Positions 8,788 through 18,404 of a stretch of 64,000 nt of DNA are shown in pieces. The first letter of the stretch is position 1. The number at the start of each line of letters is the position of its first letter. The stretch covers positions 186,001-250,000 of the forward strand of contig JAKFCX010000021.1 of NCBI GenBank assembly GCA_036676415.1. Reading direction: 5' to 3'. Below the pieces are notes generated by a model. It had not been told where the DNA came from. It searched no databases and was given only the letters and a program-made list of their open reading frames with translations. This DNA is from JAEZDC01 sp036676415 (GTDB taxonomy: Bacteria; Bacteroidota; Bacteroidia; Chitinophagales; Chitinophagaceae). The position numbers and the translations under genes are program-made.

Positions 8788-10083
8788 CAAATCAATCACC
8801 CCTTCCTTTTTTAGAATAAGGTAACCTAACCTGTCATTACTGATACCTTCTTTCAACTGGTAAGAAAAAACCAGTTGATCATCATTCACATGTGTTTCAA
8901 AATACCTGAACTGGATATTTGGGTATTGCTTTAGTGCTTCACCAATTTCATACAGATGAGTAGAGAGAATAAAAATGGCATTGTGCATTTTTCGAAGTCC
9001 TTCGATCACCTTGGTGCTGCATTTCATTGCATCCTGAACATTGGTGCCTTTAAATAATTCATCGATCAGTATCAGCCATTTCTTTCCATCACTTATTCTC
9101 TCAATGGTACTGCGAATACGCTGTACTTCATTAAAGAAATAGCTTTCTCCTTTGATGATATTATCGATCACTTGTATATTACTCAGTAGTCCATTAAACA
9201 AACTCAACTGTACATTCCGTGCAGGAACACCCATTCCAATATGAGCCAGGTAAACAGCAACACCTACAGCTTTAATAAATGTACTTTTTCCAGCCATGTT
9301 TGCCCCTGTTAGAAAGAGAAAATTGGTATGCTTACTCAACTCCACATCATAGGAAACCGGTGTGGGTAATAATAAGTGAAAAAGCTGGCTGGCTTGTATA
9401 AATGGTTCATCCGATTCAATAAATTCCGGGAATGTAAATTTATAATGATCACATGACACTGCCATACTATAATAAGCATCGAGCCTGCTATATATCTCTA
9501 TCAGCTCAAAAGCCTCGTTCTTAAAATTTCTTCTTAAAAAGGACCCATATTTTAATATCTCAGCTGCAGATAGCTTTGTTGCCTTATCGTGATGCAACAT
9601 TTCCTGCAATACAGGCTTGTTTAACAGCATTGCGATTCGTTCATTCCAACCATGTAATTGAGATGAGTCAGCATCTTTCAAAAGTTCCACCAACTCGTGC
9701 AACCCTTTTACAAAATTCACAAAGTGCTGCATAGAAAATCTTGCCATGGAAAAATCCGCAGAATAAAATACCTGGTATAAAAGTACGTTCAGCTTATTTG
9801 ATGCTGTCATATCCTGTACCGGTGTATCATAAAACTTACCGATCACCATCACTGTGCCATTGGTAATTGTCTCCGGCCATTTATTAATGTGAGGAAGGAT
9901 ATCTTTAATGATAGATTGGACTCCCTGTATCGACTTAATATTTCCCAAAGGCTTACCCAGCATTTGACGTAACCATTCTTTTCCGCCTATTGTCCTGGTA
10001 TAATTGAGATGATGAAAAACAGAAAGTTCTTCTTCATGGTGAAAAATGGAAAGATCGATCAGCGTGGTCTTATCTACAAGCAT
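8770..10083 (-). CDS. MutS-family ATPase (short form, MutS core and ATPase only)
   Basis: 437 residues, far shorter than MutS (about 850), and lacking the mismatch-recognition domains. The C-terminal half carries the MutS ATPase: Walker A GANMAGKST (about 260), LSLFNGLLSNIQVIDNI, Walker B LILIDELFKGT (about 340) and the following STHL switch. The N-terminal half resembles the helical core/lever region. These short MutS-like proteins are common in Bacteroidota and their function is not settled; a role in mismatch repair should not be assumed. The start ATG shares a base with the stop of dihydroorotase (TAATG), indicating an operon with coupled translation. Confidence 0.82.
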   Translation of the reverse strand: MLVDKTTLIDLSIFHHEEELSVFHHLNYTRTIGGKEWLRQMLGKPLGNIKSIQGVQSIIKDILPHINKWPETITNGTVMVIGKFYDTPVQDMTASNKLNVLLYQVFYSADFSMARFSMQHFVNFVKGLHELVELLKDADSSQLHGWNERIAMLLNKPVLQEMLHHDKATKLSAAEILKYGSFLRRNFKNEAFELIEIYSRLDAYYSMAVSCDHYKFTFPEFIESDEPFIQASQLFHLLLPTPVSYDVELSKHTNFLFLTGANMAGKSTFIKAVGVAVYLAHIGMGVPARNVQLSLFNGLLSNIQVIDNIIKGESYFFNEVQRIRSTIERISDGKKWLILIDELFKGTNVQDAMKCSTKVIEGLRKMHNAIFILSTHLYEIGEALKQYPNIQFRYFETHVNDDQLVFSYQLKEGISNDRLGYLILKKEGVIDLLQRIS

Positions 10084-11426
10084 TAGCTCCTGTTAAAAGT
10101 TAAACGTTGGCCTTGATGAGATTCATTGAACCTGCCATTTTCATAAACCAAATTACCACTAACGAATGTATGTGTAATGGTAGCAGGAAAAGTAAAATTT
10201 TCCAATGGACTCCATCCACATTTATACAATAAATTATCTTTTGTTACTACAGAAGGTTGCTTTAAATCAACTATTACCAAATCGGCAAAATATCCTTCTC
10301 TTATATAGCCACGTTTCTCCACCTGGAAACACTCTGCAACAGCATGGCTCATTTTTTCCACTACTTTTTCTATGCTGATTTTTCCTTCTTTTACATACTG
10401 CAACATTAATAACAATGAATGTTGAACTAGTGGCAGCCCGGCGTGAGCCTTTTCATAAGACTCATTCTTTTCTTCCCAGGTGTGTGGTGCATGATCCGTT
10501 GCAATCACGTCTACCCGGTCATCCAGCAAAGCTTTCCACAAAGCTTCTTTGTTAGCAGGTGCTTTTATCGCAGGATTGCATTTGATCAGGCTACCAAGAT
10601 CCTTATAATCGTTACTGGTAAAATGAAGATGATGCACACAAACTTCGGCAGTAATTCTTTTATCCTGCAATGGAAGCATGTTAGAAAATAATTGAAGTTC
10701 CTTTTCAGTGCTTATGTGCAATATATGTAGCCGACTTCCATACTTCTTGGCAAATTGTATAGCTCTGAAAGATGATTCAAAGCAGGCTTCTTCATCTCTT
10801 ATTACAGGATGATCGGAAGGTGAAAGTGTTCCTTTCTTTTCTTTAAGTGATTCAAAGTTGTGTCGAATGATCGATTCATCTTCACAGTGGGTAGCAATTA
10901 ATAATTCAACACCACCAAATACTTTGTCAAGCATCAGCGGATTATCAACCAATAAATTCCCTGTTGAAGAACCCATGAACACTTTTACACCACAGATATC
11001 ATTTTTCTTACTGTTTGTTTTTAATACTTCATCAATATTATCATTAGAAGTACCCATGTAAAATGAGTAATTAGCCAGGGATGTTCTCTCTGCAATATCA
11101 TATTTCTGTTGAAGCAAATCATGCGTAAATACTGGGGGAACGGTATTGGGCATTTCCATGTAAGATGTTACTCCTCCAGCCACTGCAGCCTTTGACTCTG
11201 TGTAAATATTGGCCTTGTGGGTTAGTCCAGGTTCTCTGAAATGCACCTGGTCATCTATCACTCCAGGTAGCAAGGAAAGGCCTGTACCGTCAATTTCATC
11301 AATCTTATTAGCCAAACTGATCGTTTTATCCACCCTTTCAATACGACCATCTTTTATATGAACATCACCATATATTTTTGTTCCTTCGTTGACTATACAG
11401 ATATTTTTGATCAGATATTGTTTCAT
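10083..11426 (-). CDS. pyrC: Dihydroorotase (pyrimidine biosynthesis)
   Basis: A 447-residue amidohydrolase of the class I dihydroorotase type, converting carbamoyl-aspartate to dihydroorotate. Motifs seen are DDQVHFREPG (about 58-67), VKVFMGSS with the lysine expected to be carbamylated, THCEDE, LHILHIST and VIATDHAPHT. The first His of the usual HxH metal pair is Gln60 here; I believe this DDQVHF form is usual in Bacteroidota, so I do not call it inactive. First gene of a two-gene operon with the MutS-like ATPase. Its start is only 26 nt from the start of the divergent RemB/Wzi-like gene, so the promoters must overlap or lie within coding DNA. Confidence 0.9.
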   Translation of the reverse strand: MKQYLIKNICIVNEGTKIYGDVHIKDGRIERVDKTISLANKIDEIDGTGLSLLPGVIDDQVHFREPGLTHKANIYTESKAAVAGGVTSYMEMPNTVPPVFTHDLLQQKYDIAERTSLANYSFYMGTSNDNIDEVLKTNSKKNDICGVKVFMGSSTGNLLVDNPLMLDKVFGGVELLIATHCEDESIIRHNFESLKEKKGTLSPSDHPVIRDEEACFESSFRAIQFAKKYGSRLHILHISTEKELQLFSNMLPLQDKRITAEVCVHHLHFTSNDYKDLGSLIKCNPAIKAPANKEALWKALLDDRVDVIATDHAPHTWEEKNESYEKAHAGLPLVQHSLLLMLQYVKEGKISIEKVVEKMSHAVAECFQVEKRGYIREGYFADLVIVDLKQPSVVTKDNLLYKCGWSPLENFTFPATITHTFVSGNLVYENGRFNESHQGQRLTFNRS

Positions 11427-11452
11427 CCGGCTAAATTTTAGACTGCCACTTT

Positions 11453-13081
11453 ATGCAAATTAAACTTCTTTTTAGATTGTTTCTTTCAGTCATGCCACTG
11501 ACAGCTATTGCACAATCTTCTTATATAAGAACAGGCTCTGCCGATTACCAGTTATTAGACAGGCTGGATATCAAAAGTAGGCCTGAAGGCTTAACCCAGT
11601 CTTTTGTAAAACCTTATTCAAGAAAAAATGTTTTTAGTTCTTTAAAGCAACTACTGAGCGATTCAAGTGAAAGAAGAAAACTCACTGCAATTGACTGGTA
11701 TAATTTAAATAAGTTTTTAAATGATCCCGAATTTGACACCACGGGCAATGTGTATCATCAACCTACCTCAACAGGCATCAGGCATAAAGGCAACGGTGGT
11801 TTTTGGGTATTTGACCCTGTTACAAGAACGGAATATTCCAAAGAAAGTAATTCAGTAAAAGACCCACTAATCGCAACGATAGGTTTTGATATGAGAGGTG
11901 TGGCTTTCAAATCTGTTAGCTTTAATTTTTTTGCAACAGCTAATGCTGAAAGGCTACCTGGATATCTCAGCAATTGGACCTCAAGATATAATGCTGTACC
12001 GGGAATCGGCAACTACAAAGCAAGATCCGAAGGGAAAGTGACCTATATGGATTTAAGGGGATCAATTCAGACACCGGTAACAAAATATATTGACCTTCAA
12101 CTTGGTTATGACCGTTTATTTTTAGGCAATGGACATCGAAGTTTATTTTTAAGTGATGCCAGTAACAGTATGGCTTTTTTCAAGGTCAATGCGAAGATCT
12201 GGAAATTGAATTTTCAGAGCCTTTACATGAAATTAGCACCACAGGATGGAATAATCGGCAAAGCAAGTAATAAGAAATTTGTACGTATTAATACATTAGG
12301 TATTGATGCAACAAAATGGTTAAACATTTCACTTTTCGATGCAGTAACCCTTGGAAGAGAAAATGGATTTGATCTTAACTATATACTTCCTGTTACTTTC
12401 TTAAGAGCAATGGAGCAACAGAGTGGAAGCCCTGATAATGCAATGTTGGGAATGAATGTGAAAGCCAATCTTTTAGGTAAAGTACAGATCTATGCACAAG
12501 GCCTTTTAGATGAATTTAAATTGAGCGAAATAAAAGCTGGCAGTGGATGGTGGGCAAATAAATTTGGGTACCAGTTAGGCGTTAAATACGTTGATGCATT
12601 TGGATTGAAGAACATGGACCTGCAAATTGAAACGAACCGAGCCAGGCCATTCACCTATACACATTACGATTCTGTCTCCAACTATTCTCATTCTAATCAA
12701 GCACTAGCCCATCCATTAGGAGCTAGTTTTCATGAATTCATTGGAATACTTCGCTACCAGCCAATAAAACGACTGCATATAAATGCCAAAGCCGTGTATT
12801 ATACTCAAGGGTTGGATTCACTTGGCTTACACACCGGCAATAATGTGTTAATCAATTATAATAATCGGCCAAGAGATTACGGTTGGAAAGTTGGCAGTGG
12901 TGATAAAGCAACTTGTCTTTACCTATCGGGAAATATATCTTACGAGATCTATAACAACCTATTTGTTGATGCTATAGTAACAAACAGGACATTTAAAACT
13001 GAGCTTGGCAATAATTTAAGTTCAACACTTTTATCATTAGGTATCAGGTGGAACATTAACAGGAGAGAATTTGATTTTTAA
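11453..13081 (+). CDS. RemB/Wzi-like outer-membrane barrel protein, copy 1
   Basis: 542 residues with a signal peptide (about 1-20, ending IAQS), then SADYQLLDRLDIKS and FVKPYSRK segments and a long array of alternating beta strands. GYDRLFLGNGHRSLFLSD near residue 220 resembles the conserved block of RemB (Flavobacterium gliding adhesin-associated protein) and of Wzi capsule-assembly lectins. It ends in an aromatic-rich strand (RREFDF), typical of outer-membrane barrels. Probably located in the outer membrane and involved in surface polysaccharide or adhesion. The next gene, 18 nt on, is a paralogue. Family placement is by pattern only. Confidence 0.7.
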   Translation: MQIKLLFRLFLSVMPLTAIAQSSYIRTGSADYQLLDRLDIKSRPEGLTQSFVKPYSRKNVFSSLKQLLSDSSERRKLTAIDWYNLNKFLNDPEFDTTGNVYHQPTSTGIRHKGNGGFWVFDPVTRTEYSKESNSVKDPLIATIGFDMRGVAFKSVSFNFFATANAERLPGYLSNWTSRYNAVPGIGNYKARSEGKVTYMDLRGSIQTPVTKYIDLQLGYDRLFLGNGHRSLFLSDASNSMAFFKVNAKIWKLNFQSLYMKLAPQDGIIGKASNKKFVRINTLGIDATKWLNISLFDAVTLGRENGFDLNYILPVTFLRAMEQQSGSPDNAMLGMNVKANLLGKVQIYAQGLLDEFKLSEIKAGSGWWANKFGYQLGVKYVDAFGLKNMDLQIETNRARPFTYTHYDSVSNYSHSNQALAHPLGASFHEFIGILRYQPIKRLHINAKAVYYTQGLDSLGLHTGNNVLINYNNRPRDYGWKVGSGDKATCLYLSGNISYEIYNNLFVDAIVTNRTFKTELGNNLSSTLLSLGIRWNINRREFDF

Positions 13082-13099
13082 TTTGATTAATTCTAACAC

Positions 13100-14755
13100 A
13101 TGTCTTTAAAGAAGATAATTATACTTGCAATATTGACCTTACCTTTTACAGTTCAATCGCAGACAACTTACCTGTTACCGGGAATGAAAGATGAATGGCT
13201 GTTGAACAGGATGTCAATAAAGCATAATACAGAGCACCTTAGATATTCTTCTATCAAACAATTTAATCGCAGGGATGCAGTAAATGATATTGAGAAAATC
13301 GATTCTGCATCGGCAAAAACATCTTTGATTGACAAATACAATATAGAAAGTTTCCTGATGTCGAATCCGGAATGGAGTATTCACAGGATTTCATTTCAAA
13401 GCACGAAACCTATTCTAAAACATTTTTATAAAACAAAAGCCAATGCTTATGAATTAAAACAGCCTGGTTTTCATCTCATCTTTAACCCTATCATACAATA
13501 CCAGCAATACAAAGAGAACGACAATAATGAGAATGTATTTCTCAACAGTCGTGGTCTACATGCACGTGGCTTAATAGAAAATAAAATAGGTTTTAGTTTT
13601 TATTTTACCGAAAACCAGGAACGTCCTCCCTTGTATGTGTCTGACTGGATAAACAGGTTTGAAGCGGTGCCAGGAGTAGGTTATTACAAATCATTTAAGA
13701 ATAGCACCACTGCTTATGATTACTTCGAAACAAGGGCTTCAGTTTCCTGGAAAGTGGCTAAGCTTTTTGACATGCAGATCGGATATGACAAAAATTTTAT
13801 TGGGAACGGATATCGCAGCTTGTTCTTAAGTGACTTCTCCAATAATTACATGCACTTAAAAATAAATACCCGTTTAGGTAAATTTCATTACCAGAACATC
13901 TTTGCCGAACTATATCCACAATATACTCGTACAGGAGACAGGGTGTTACCAAGAAAATACTTCCGTGCACATTACCTGAACTTTGCTGCAACAAAATGGC
14001 TGCATCTTGGTTTGTTTGAAGGAACAATGTTGGGTAAAAATGATGGTGTGCCGTTAGGTCTCTTTAATCCTGTAATCTTTTTGCAATTGCCTGATAAAAA
14101 GAACGCTGTTCAGGATAGAAATTATATAGGTGTTGATGTAAAGGCAAATTTATTTAACAGGTTCCAGGTGTATGGGCAGTTGATGATAGATAAATTAAAA
14201 ACAGATGGATTAAAGAATAAAACCTGGGACAACCGTTTTGGCTACCAGGCTGGTTTAAAATATGTTGATGCTTTTGGATTGAACAATGTTGATGTACAAG
14301 TAGAGACAAATCGTGTTCGTCCGTATACCTATGCCGCAAACGATGAACTTACCAGTTATGTTCATTACAATCAGCCATTGGCTCATCCACTAGGTGCTAA
14401 TTTCCATGAGTATATAGCTATTGTTAGAGCCCAACCTATTAAACAGCTCTATTTACAGGCAAAGGTTATTGGTTATTACCAGGGACTCGATCTGATAGGA
14501 TACAATTTAGGAAGTGATCCTTTTGGAGGTTGGGATAAGAGATTGTCTGATGTGAGGGTGAGAGTTGGTGATGGAGACAGGGCTACCTGTATCATCGGTT
14601 CTTTTGTTGCATCATACGAGCTAAAGCAAAATCTTTTTATTGATGCAAATTTTACAAAGCGTAATTATGAAACACTAATTACACCTGAGAACAATACAAC
14701 TTTTATGAGTATTGGATTTAGATGGAATATGGCAAGAAGGGAGTTTGATTTTTAA
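13100..14755 (+). CDS. RemB/Wzi-like outer-membrane barrel protein, copy 2
   Basis: 551 residues; same architecture as the gene before it: signal peptide to about residue 20, DEWLLNRMSIKH and IKQFNRRDA segments, a beta-rich body, GYDKNFIGNGYRSLFLSD, KYVDAFGLNNVDVQVETN, and an identical terminal RREFDF. The shared blocks (LAHPLGANFHE against LAHPLGASFHE) show a tandem duplication with marked divergence elsewhere. The 18-nt gap suggests co-transcription, so the two barrels may act together in the outer membrane, for example in capsule or exopolysaccharide surface assembly or in gliding. No terminator is seen, but a dispersed repeat follows the stop. Confidence 0.7.
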   Translation: MSLKKIIILAILTLPFTVQSQTTYLLPGMKDEWLLNRMSIKHNTEHLRYSSIKQFNRRDAVNDIEKIDSASAKTSLIDKYNIESFLMSNPEWSIHRISFQSTKPILKHFYKTKANAYELKQPGFHLIFNPIIQYQQYKENDNNENVFLNSRGLHARGLIENKIGFSFYFTENQERPPLYVSDWINRFEAVPGVGYYKSFKNSTTAYDYFETRASVSWKVAKLFDMQIGYDKNFIGNGYRSLFLSDFSNNYMHLKINTRLGKFHYQNIFAELYPQYTRTGDRVLPRKYFRAHYLNFAATKWLHLGLFEGTMLGKNDGVPLGLFNPVIFLQLPDKKNAVQDRNYIGVDVKANLFNRFQVYGQLMIDKLKTDGLKNKTWDNRFGYQAGLKYVDAFGLNNVDVQVETNRVRPYTYAANDELTSYVHYNQPLAHPLGANFHEYIAIVRAQPIKQLYLQAKVIGYYQGLDLIGYNLGSDPFGGWDKRLSDVRVRVGDGDRATCIIGSFVASYELKQNLFIDANFTKRNYETLITPENNTTFMSIGFRWNMARREFDF

Positions 14756-14813
14756 ACGATAATGAGCGAACAATTTTACGAATGAACGCTAATTGATCAA
14801 TTAGCTACAGGAA

Positions 14814-14866
14814 ATACAAGTGAGTGACACAACGAAGCTTAATAGATATTCTAAACCCTGCTCAAT
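14814..14866 (-). repeat. Dispersed intergenic repeat, copy R1 (a-type)
   Basis: Core at 14814-14833 on the minus strand reads as the family consensus GTTGYGTCRCWCWCTTGTRC with a T at the last position. The upstream block is degenerate (GCAGGG in place of CCAGC) but at the normal distance, next to a TTTTATTGA run. It lies between two convergent genes. Confidence 0.65.
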
Positions 14867-14870
14867 AAAA

Positions 14871-15596
14871 TTAATCTTCGAGGTGAAGTGAGATCGATAT
14901 CATTCTGGTTTGCAGCTTATCAAAAATATTTGAGTATTTAAGATGTGGATCTCTTGAATGGATGTTTCCTATTCCTTTGCTGATCTTTATTTCGGGTGAA
15001 ACTGTAACAAATGGCAGGTAAAAATTGAACCCTATGCCGGCTTCGATACCAAGATCGCTGCCCTTTAATTTTACCAGGTCTTCGGCATTACGGGCTTTGG
15101 ATGTTGCAGCCAGATCAAGATCGTACTTCACACCACCTAACATATACACCCGAAAATTATTGATACGATCGGAGTTGAATTTTATCTGCAGCGGGAAACT
15201 GACAATAGTTGTAGGTAGTGTTTTCTTTACATCAAGATGACCATCTTCGTTTGGATAAGTTAACGTGTAACTAAAGAAACGTGAAGCTCCTAAAATGAGG
15301 TTGGGATTGAATCTTGCTTCAAACCTTCGATTCAATCTAACAGTTGCCAATAAACCTAAAGTGATACCACCACTGCTTCCAGGTTCTGCAGTTAACACAC
15401 TATCGTTTTCAATGAATCTTGGATGCCGGCCATTAGGATGAAGATATGATTGATTATAGCCGAGTGTCATACCAAAATAGTATGGCCAGTTATCATGATT
15501 CGGCCTGTTCAGTTCAACATATTGAGCCGAAGACGTGAATGATACCAGTAAGATTGCTGCCGTAAATCCTATTTGCTTCCGCAGTAAATTGAACAT
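14871..15596 (-). CDS. porT: PorT-like outer-membrane barrel (type IX secretion)
   Basis: 241 residues with a signal peptide (about 1-24, SSAQ) and an eight-stranded-barrel pattern ending in an aromatic/hydrophobic strand (MISISLHLED). Length, the early YFGMTLGYNQS block and the position immediately downstream of ubiE fit PorT, a component of the type IX secretion system of Bacteroidota, where a ubiE-porT pair is a familiar arrangement. It overlaps ubiE by 28 nt, so it is co-transcribed. Other outer-membrane barrels of the PorT/OmpW superfamily cannot be excluded on sequence alone. Confidence 0.72.
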   Translation of the reverse strand: MFNLLRKQIGFTAAILLVSFTSSAQYVELNRPNHDNWPYYFGMTLGYNQSYLHPNGRHPRFIENDSVLTAEPGSSGGITLGLLATVRLNRRFEARFNPNLILGASRFFSYTLTYPNEDGHLDVKKTLPTTIVSFPLQIKFNSDRINNFRVYMLGGVKYDLDLAATSKARNAEDLVKLKGSDLGIEAGIGFNFYLPFVTVSPEIKISKGIGNIHSRDPHLKYSNIFDKLQTRMISISLHLED

Positions 15597-16312
15597 ATTC
15601 CTAAGCTAAGCGTTTTGTAGTAAGTATCTCTATAACCTGCGGATTTAAGTATGGTTGTAAATTGTTGTCTTTCCGGAAATGCCTGAACTGATTGGTTCAA
15701 ATATCGGTAAGCCTTTTTGTTTTTTGCAAACATTTTGCCAAAGGAAGGGGCAATAACGTTCATATACAAATTATAAATGCCCTTAAATAAGAAGTTCTTT
15801 GGCCTTGAAAACTCCAGTACCACTAATTTTCCTCCCGGTTTCAGCACTCTCAACATCTCTCCTAATCCTTTTTCCAGGTTTTGAAAATTTCTTACTCCAA
15901 AAGCAACCGTAATCGCATCAAACGTATTATCAGGAAAAGTTATTGTTTCACTATCGCCAGTTAACAATTCTATGTGATGCTGCAGGTTTTTATCTTCCAG
16001 TTTCTTTCTGCCAACTTCAAGCATGCCATTAGAAATATCAATCCCAGTGATTTTTTGTGGCTTTAGAATATTGTAAGTGAGAATAGCCATGTCGCCTGTA
16101 CCTGTGGCTACATCAAGTATATTTTGCGGATGAAGCGTCTGTAATTCATTAATTGCTTTTTTTCTCCAGCCTACATCTGTTCCAACACTTAAGAAACGAT
16201 TCAGGAAATCGTACCGATAAGCAATACTATCAAACATGCCGGCTACCTGGTCTTTTTTCTGAAGATCACTGGTTTCGTCCGGTACAATTACATCATGAGC
16301 ATACTTTGCCAT
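15569..16312 (-). CDS. ubiE: Demethylmenaquinone methyltransferase
   Basis: SAM-dependent methyltransferase of the UbiE/MenG type: the conserved N-terminal VAGMFDSIAYRYDFLNRFLS block, motif I LDVATGTGDMA, the GDSETITFPDNTFDAITVAFGVRN block and VLKPGGKLVVLEFS are all present. It catalyses the last step of menaquinone synthesis. I prefer the ATG at 16312 (MAKYAHD) over the one ten codons upstream, because family members begin near there. It overlaps the porT-like gene, and a shared transcript is likely. Confidence 0.92.
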   Translation of the reverse strand: MAKYAHDVIVPDETSDLQKKDQVAGMFDSIAYRYDFLNRFLSVGTDVGWRKKAINELQTLHPQNILDVATGTGDMAILTYNILKPQKITGIDISNGMLEVGRKKLEDKNLQHHIELLTGDSETITFPDNTFDAITVAFGVRNFQNLEKGLGEMLRVLKPGGKLVVLEFSRPKNFLFKGIYNLYMNVIAPSFGKMFAKNKKAYRYLNQSVQAFPERQQFTTILKSAGYRDTYYKTLSLGICSIYCGSK

Positions 16313-16371
16313 AGCCTGCGAAGATATTGAATGGAAAATCATGACAACTGATTTGAGTCAATAGAGACAAT

Positions 16372-16400
16372 AAAAAAAGCCCTGTTTTTGACAGGGCTTT
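16372..16400 (-). terminator. Rho-independent terminator of the lipoprotein gene
   Basis: Nine-base stem (AAAGCCCTG at 16376-16384 with CAGGGCTTT at 16392-16400), 7-nt loop, and an A-run on the plus strand that gives a U-run on the minus-strand transcript, 18 nt past the stop. Confidence 0.8.
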
Positions 16401-16417
16401 CACAAACCTTTATACAA

Positions 16418-16879
16418 TTACTGTTTAGTATAGGTGATCTTGACAGTTGTTCCGCTGCCCTGGAAATTAGATTGAGAAAGAACCATTGTTGTCGTGGTAA
16501 GTGATACAACATCCGCAGTTTGTGCAGTAGAAGTATTAATGGTAATGGTTTTTGCTGCCGTATTCACAGAATATGTTCCCGTTGTTGTTGTTGTTGGACT
16601 GCAGGCAACACCAGCATCTGTAACATTATAAGCACCAGATGTGGATGTTGTAGCTGTAAGCGTATAGGTGTCATCTCTCTGACATGCCGGGAAAAAACTA
16701 TTGTTATTAAAAACATCAACCGTAATTCCTGCTTGCGTTGCTGTTGCAGCAGTTATCTTATAGGTACCTACCATGTTATTGGTAACTACTTCTAATGATG
16801 GCACTATAGGATCATCATCTTTTTTATCGCAACCGATAAATATTATTGCTGTAGCAAAAATGGCTATTAATTTTTTCAT
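16418..16879 (-). CDS. Threonine-rich small lipoprotein (lipocalin-like)
   Basis: 153 residues with a lipoprotein signal (lipobox IFIGC, Cys16) followed by an acidic DKKDDD stretch, typical of surface-exposed Bacteroidota lipoproteins. The mature part begins NMVGTYKITAAT and is made of short strands rich in Thr and Ser, with two cysteines (ACQRDD and VACSPT) that may pair. This resembles the small lipocalin-like (DUF) lipoproteins common in the phylum. The cargo is unknown. Single gene with its own terminator. Confidence 0.7.
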   Translation of the reverse strand: MKKLIAIFATAIIFIGCDKKDDDPIVPSLEVVTNNMVGTYKITAATATQAGITVDVFNNNSFFPACQRDDTYTLTATTSTSGAYNVTDAGVACSPTTTTTGTYSVNTAAKTITINTSTAQTADVVSLTTTTMVLSQSNFQGSGTTVKITYTKQ

Positions 16880-16940
16880 TGTTGTGCGGATTGTATCTCA
16901 AATGTAATTCAAATTATCAGAAAAGTTCGATTGGAAAATG

Positions 16941-18293
16941 CTAATTACCAGCTGAGATATCCTTTAGTAACACACTCCATTCAGCAAGCTTCGTTCCTTT
17001 AATGTCTAAAAAATCCACAGTTGCTTTTCTATTCTTTTTGTCGCCCGACAGAGAAATTCTTGCATAGTTGTGTTCCTGGATCTCAGGTGATACACGGTAA
17101 GGATTATTGATCTCCTCTCCTAAAGTTTTAGAAATACCGGCTGTTAACGATGAAGCTGTCACATCATACAATGGATATGAACCTTTTCGTTCAAGTTTTA
17201 TTATTTCGCTATGGTGACGATCTCCGGTAAGAAACATCACTCCACTAATATTATTGTCGGTAATGAAACTGATAAGCTCTTCATATTCCATGGGATAATG
17301 TCTCAGGCAGTCTTTATCAGAGTATGGATTCAACACCTGGCTTCCGGTTGCAATAAACCTGAAGCTGATGTTGCTGTTGTATTTACTTTGCAACAAAGCA
17401 TTTTTTAGCCAATCCATTTGTTTTTGCCCAAACATTCTTTTCTCCTGATTGGGTTGTCCGTTAACACTGTCTTTCATCAGGTCATTACTTCTGAACCAAC
17501 GGGAATCCAACATAAAAACATCTACATCATTCCAGGTCATTTTGGTATAAACTCCTTCGTCATTCTCACCATAAGATGGATTAGCCCAGTATCTCATAAA
17601 CACATCACGTGAATCTTTTTTTAGCGGGTAACTTTTATCAGCATTATTCCACCCATAATCATGATCATCCCAAATTGCATAGTGCGGCATTACCTTAAGA
17701 AATGGTTGCAGCACCTTTGTAGCCCTATCACGTGATGCCCGATAGTTTAAACCCCATGAGCTAAAATAATCGACTTCTCTTGTGTACCAGTTATCGCCAA
17801 GCCACAGCATAAAATCTGATTTCTCTTTTGCCATTGCTTCGAAGATGACCGGCTCACTTCCATAAGGTTTACCGGGACGATCATACTCTGGTTGATTAAA
17901 ATATGCACAGCTGCCTGTGAGGAAAGAAAAGTCGGGTGCAGGTGTACGGTATTGCCACAACTGCTGCGTTGTGATTTCTCCGGATGTAAGCACTTTTCTG
18001 TTGATACTTATTGAATATTGGTAAGATGTTCCTGGTTCAAGACCTGTTAATATTACCCTTGCAACATTTGATCCTGGTTCAAAGAGAAAATCTGTCCAGC
18101 GAACAACTGAATTCGTTCCTTTCGTCTTTCTATAACTCAACTCCGCATTTTCAACTTCACCACTGAATTCAGCCCAGATTACAGCTGTACGTAACTCAAC
18201 ATGGCCAATCATTGGACCCGAAACAATTTTTTGTGCTGTTGATTGAAGAATAAAACCAGTTACAAACAAAAGTGAGAACACTACATTTCTCAT
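16941..18293 (-). CDS. PhoD-like metallophosphatase (alkaline phosphatase D family)
   Basis: 450 residues: signal peptide (1-20), an N-terminal fibronectin-like strand domain (about 25-110), then a PhoD-type catalytic domain with SCAYFNQPEY, FMLWLGDNWY, HYAIWDDHDYGWNNAD and VMFLTGDRHHSE motifs, which supply the metal ligands. A secreted phosphodiesterase/phosphomonoesterase is expected; substrates of PhoD enzymes include wall teichoic acid-like polymers and other phosphodiesters, so the substrate here is open. Transcribed as a single gene. Confidence 0.85.
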   Translation of the reverse strand: MRNVVFSLLFVTGFILQSTAQKIVSGPMIGHVELRTAVIWAEFSGEVENAELSYRKTKGTNSVVRWTDFLFEPGSNVARVILTGLEPGTSYQYSISINRKVLTSGEITTQQLWQYRTPAPDFSFLTGSCAYFNQPEYDRPGKPYGSEPVIFEAMAKEKSDFMLWLGDNWYTREVDYFSSWGLNYRASRDRATKVLQPFLKVMPHYAIWDDHDYGWNNADKSYPLKKDSRDVFMRYWANPSYGENDEGVYTKMTWNDVDVFMLDSRWFRSNDLMKDSVNGQPNQEKRMFGQKQMDWLKNALLQSKYNSNISFRFIATGSQVLNPYSDKDCLRHYPMEYEELISFITDNNISGVMFLTGDRHHSEIIKLERKGSYPLYDVTASSLTAGISKTLGEEINNPYRVSPEIQEHNYARISLSGDKKNRKATVDFLDIKGTKLAEWSVLLKDISAGN

Positions 18294-18404
18294 AGCAATT
18301 TTTTTGCAAGGTAGTTAATTCAAAGGCTTTTGAAAACGGAGCTGCAGTTGAATATAGCCCTTTGCCGGGTTAGTATGACAGAGTTTGTTGCACCATAACG
18401 ATCT

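Noticed and set aside
8770..10083. Authentic mismatch-repair MutS
   Set aside because: At 437 residues it lacks the mismatch-recognition and connector domains; only core/ATPase are present.
16418..16879. Low-complexity threonine-rich ORF as chance sequence
   Set aside because: A lipobox signal, coherent strand pattern and its own terminator support a real gene.
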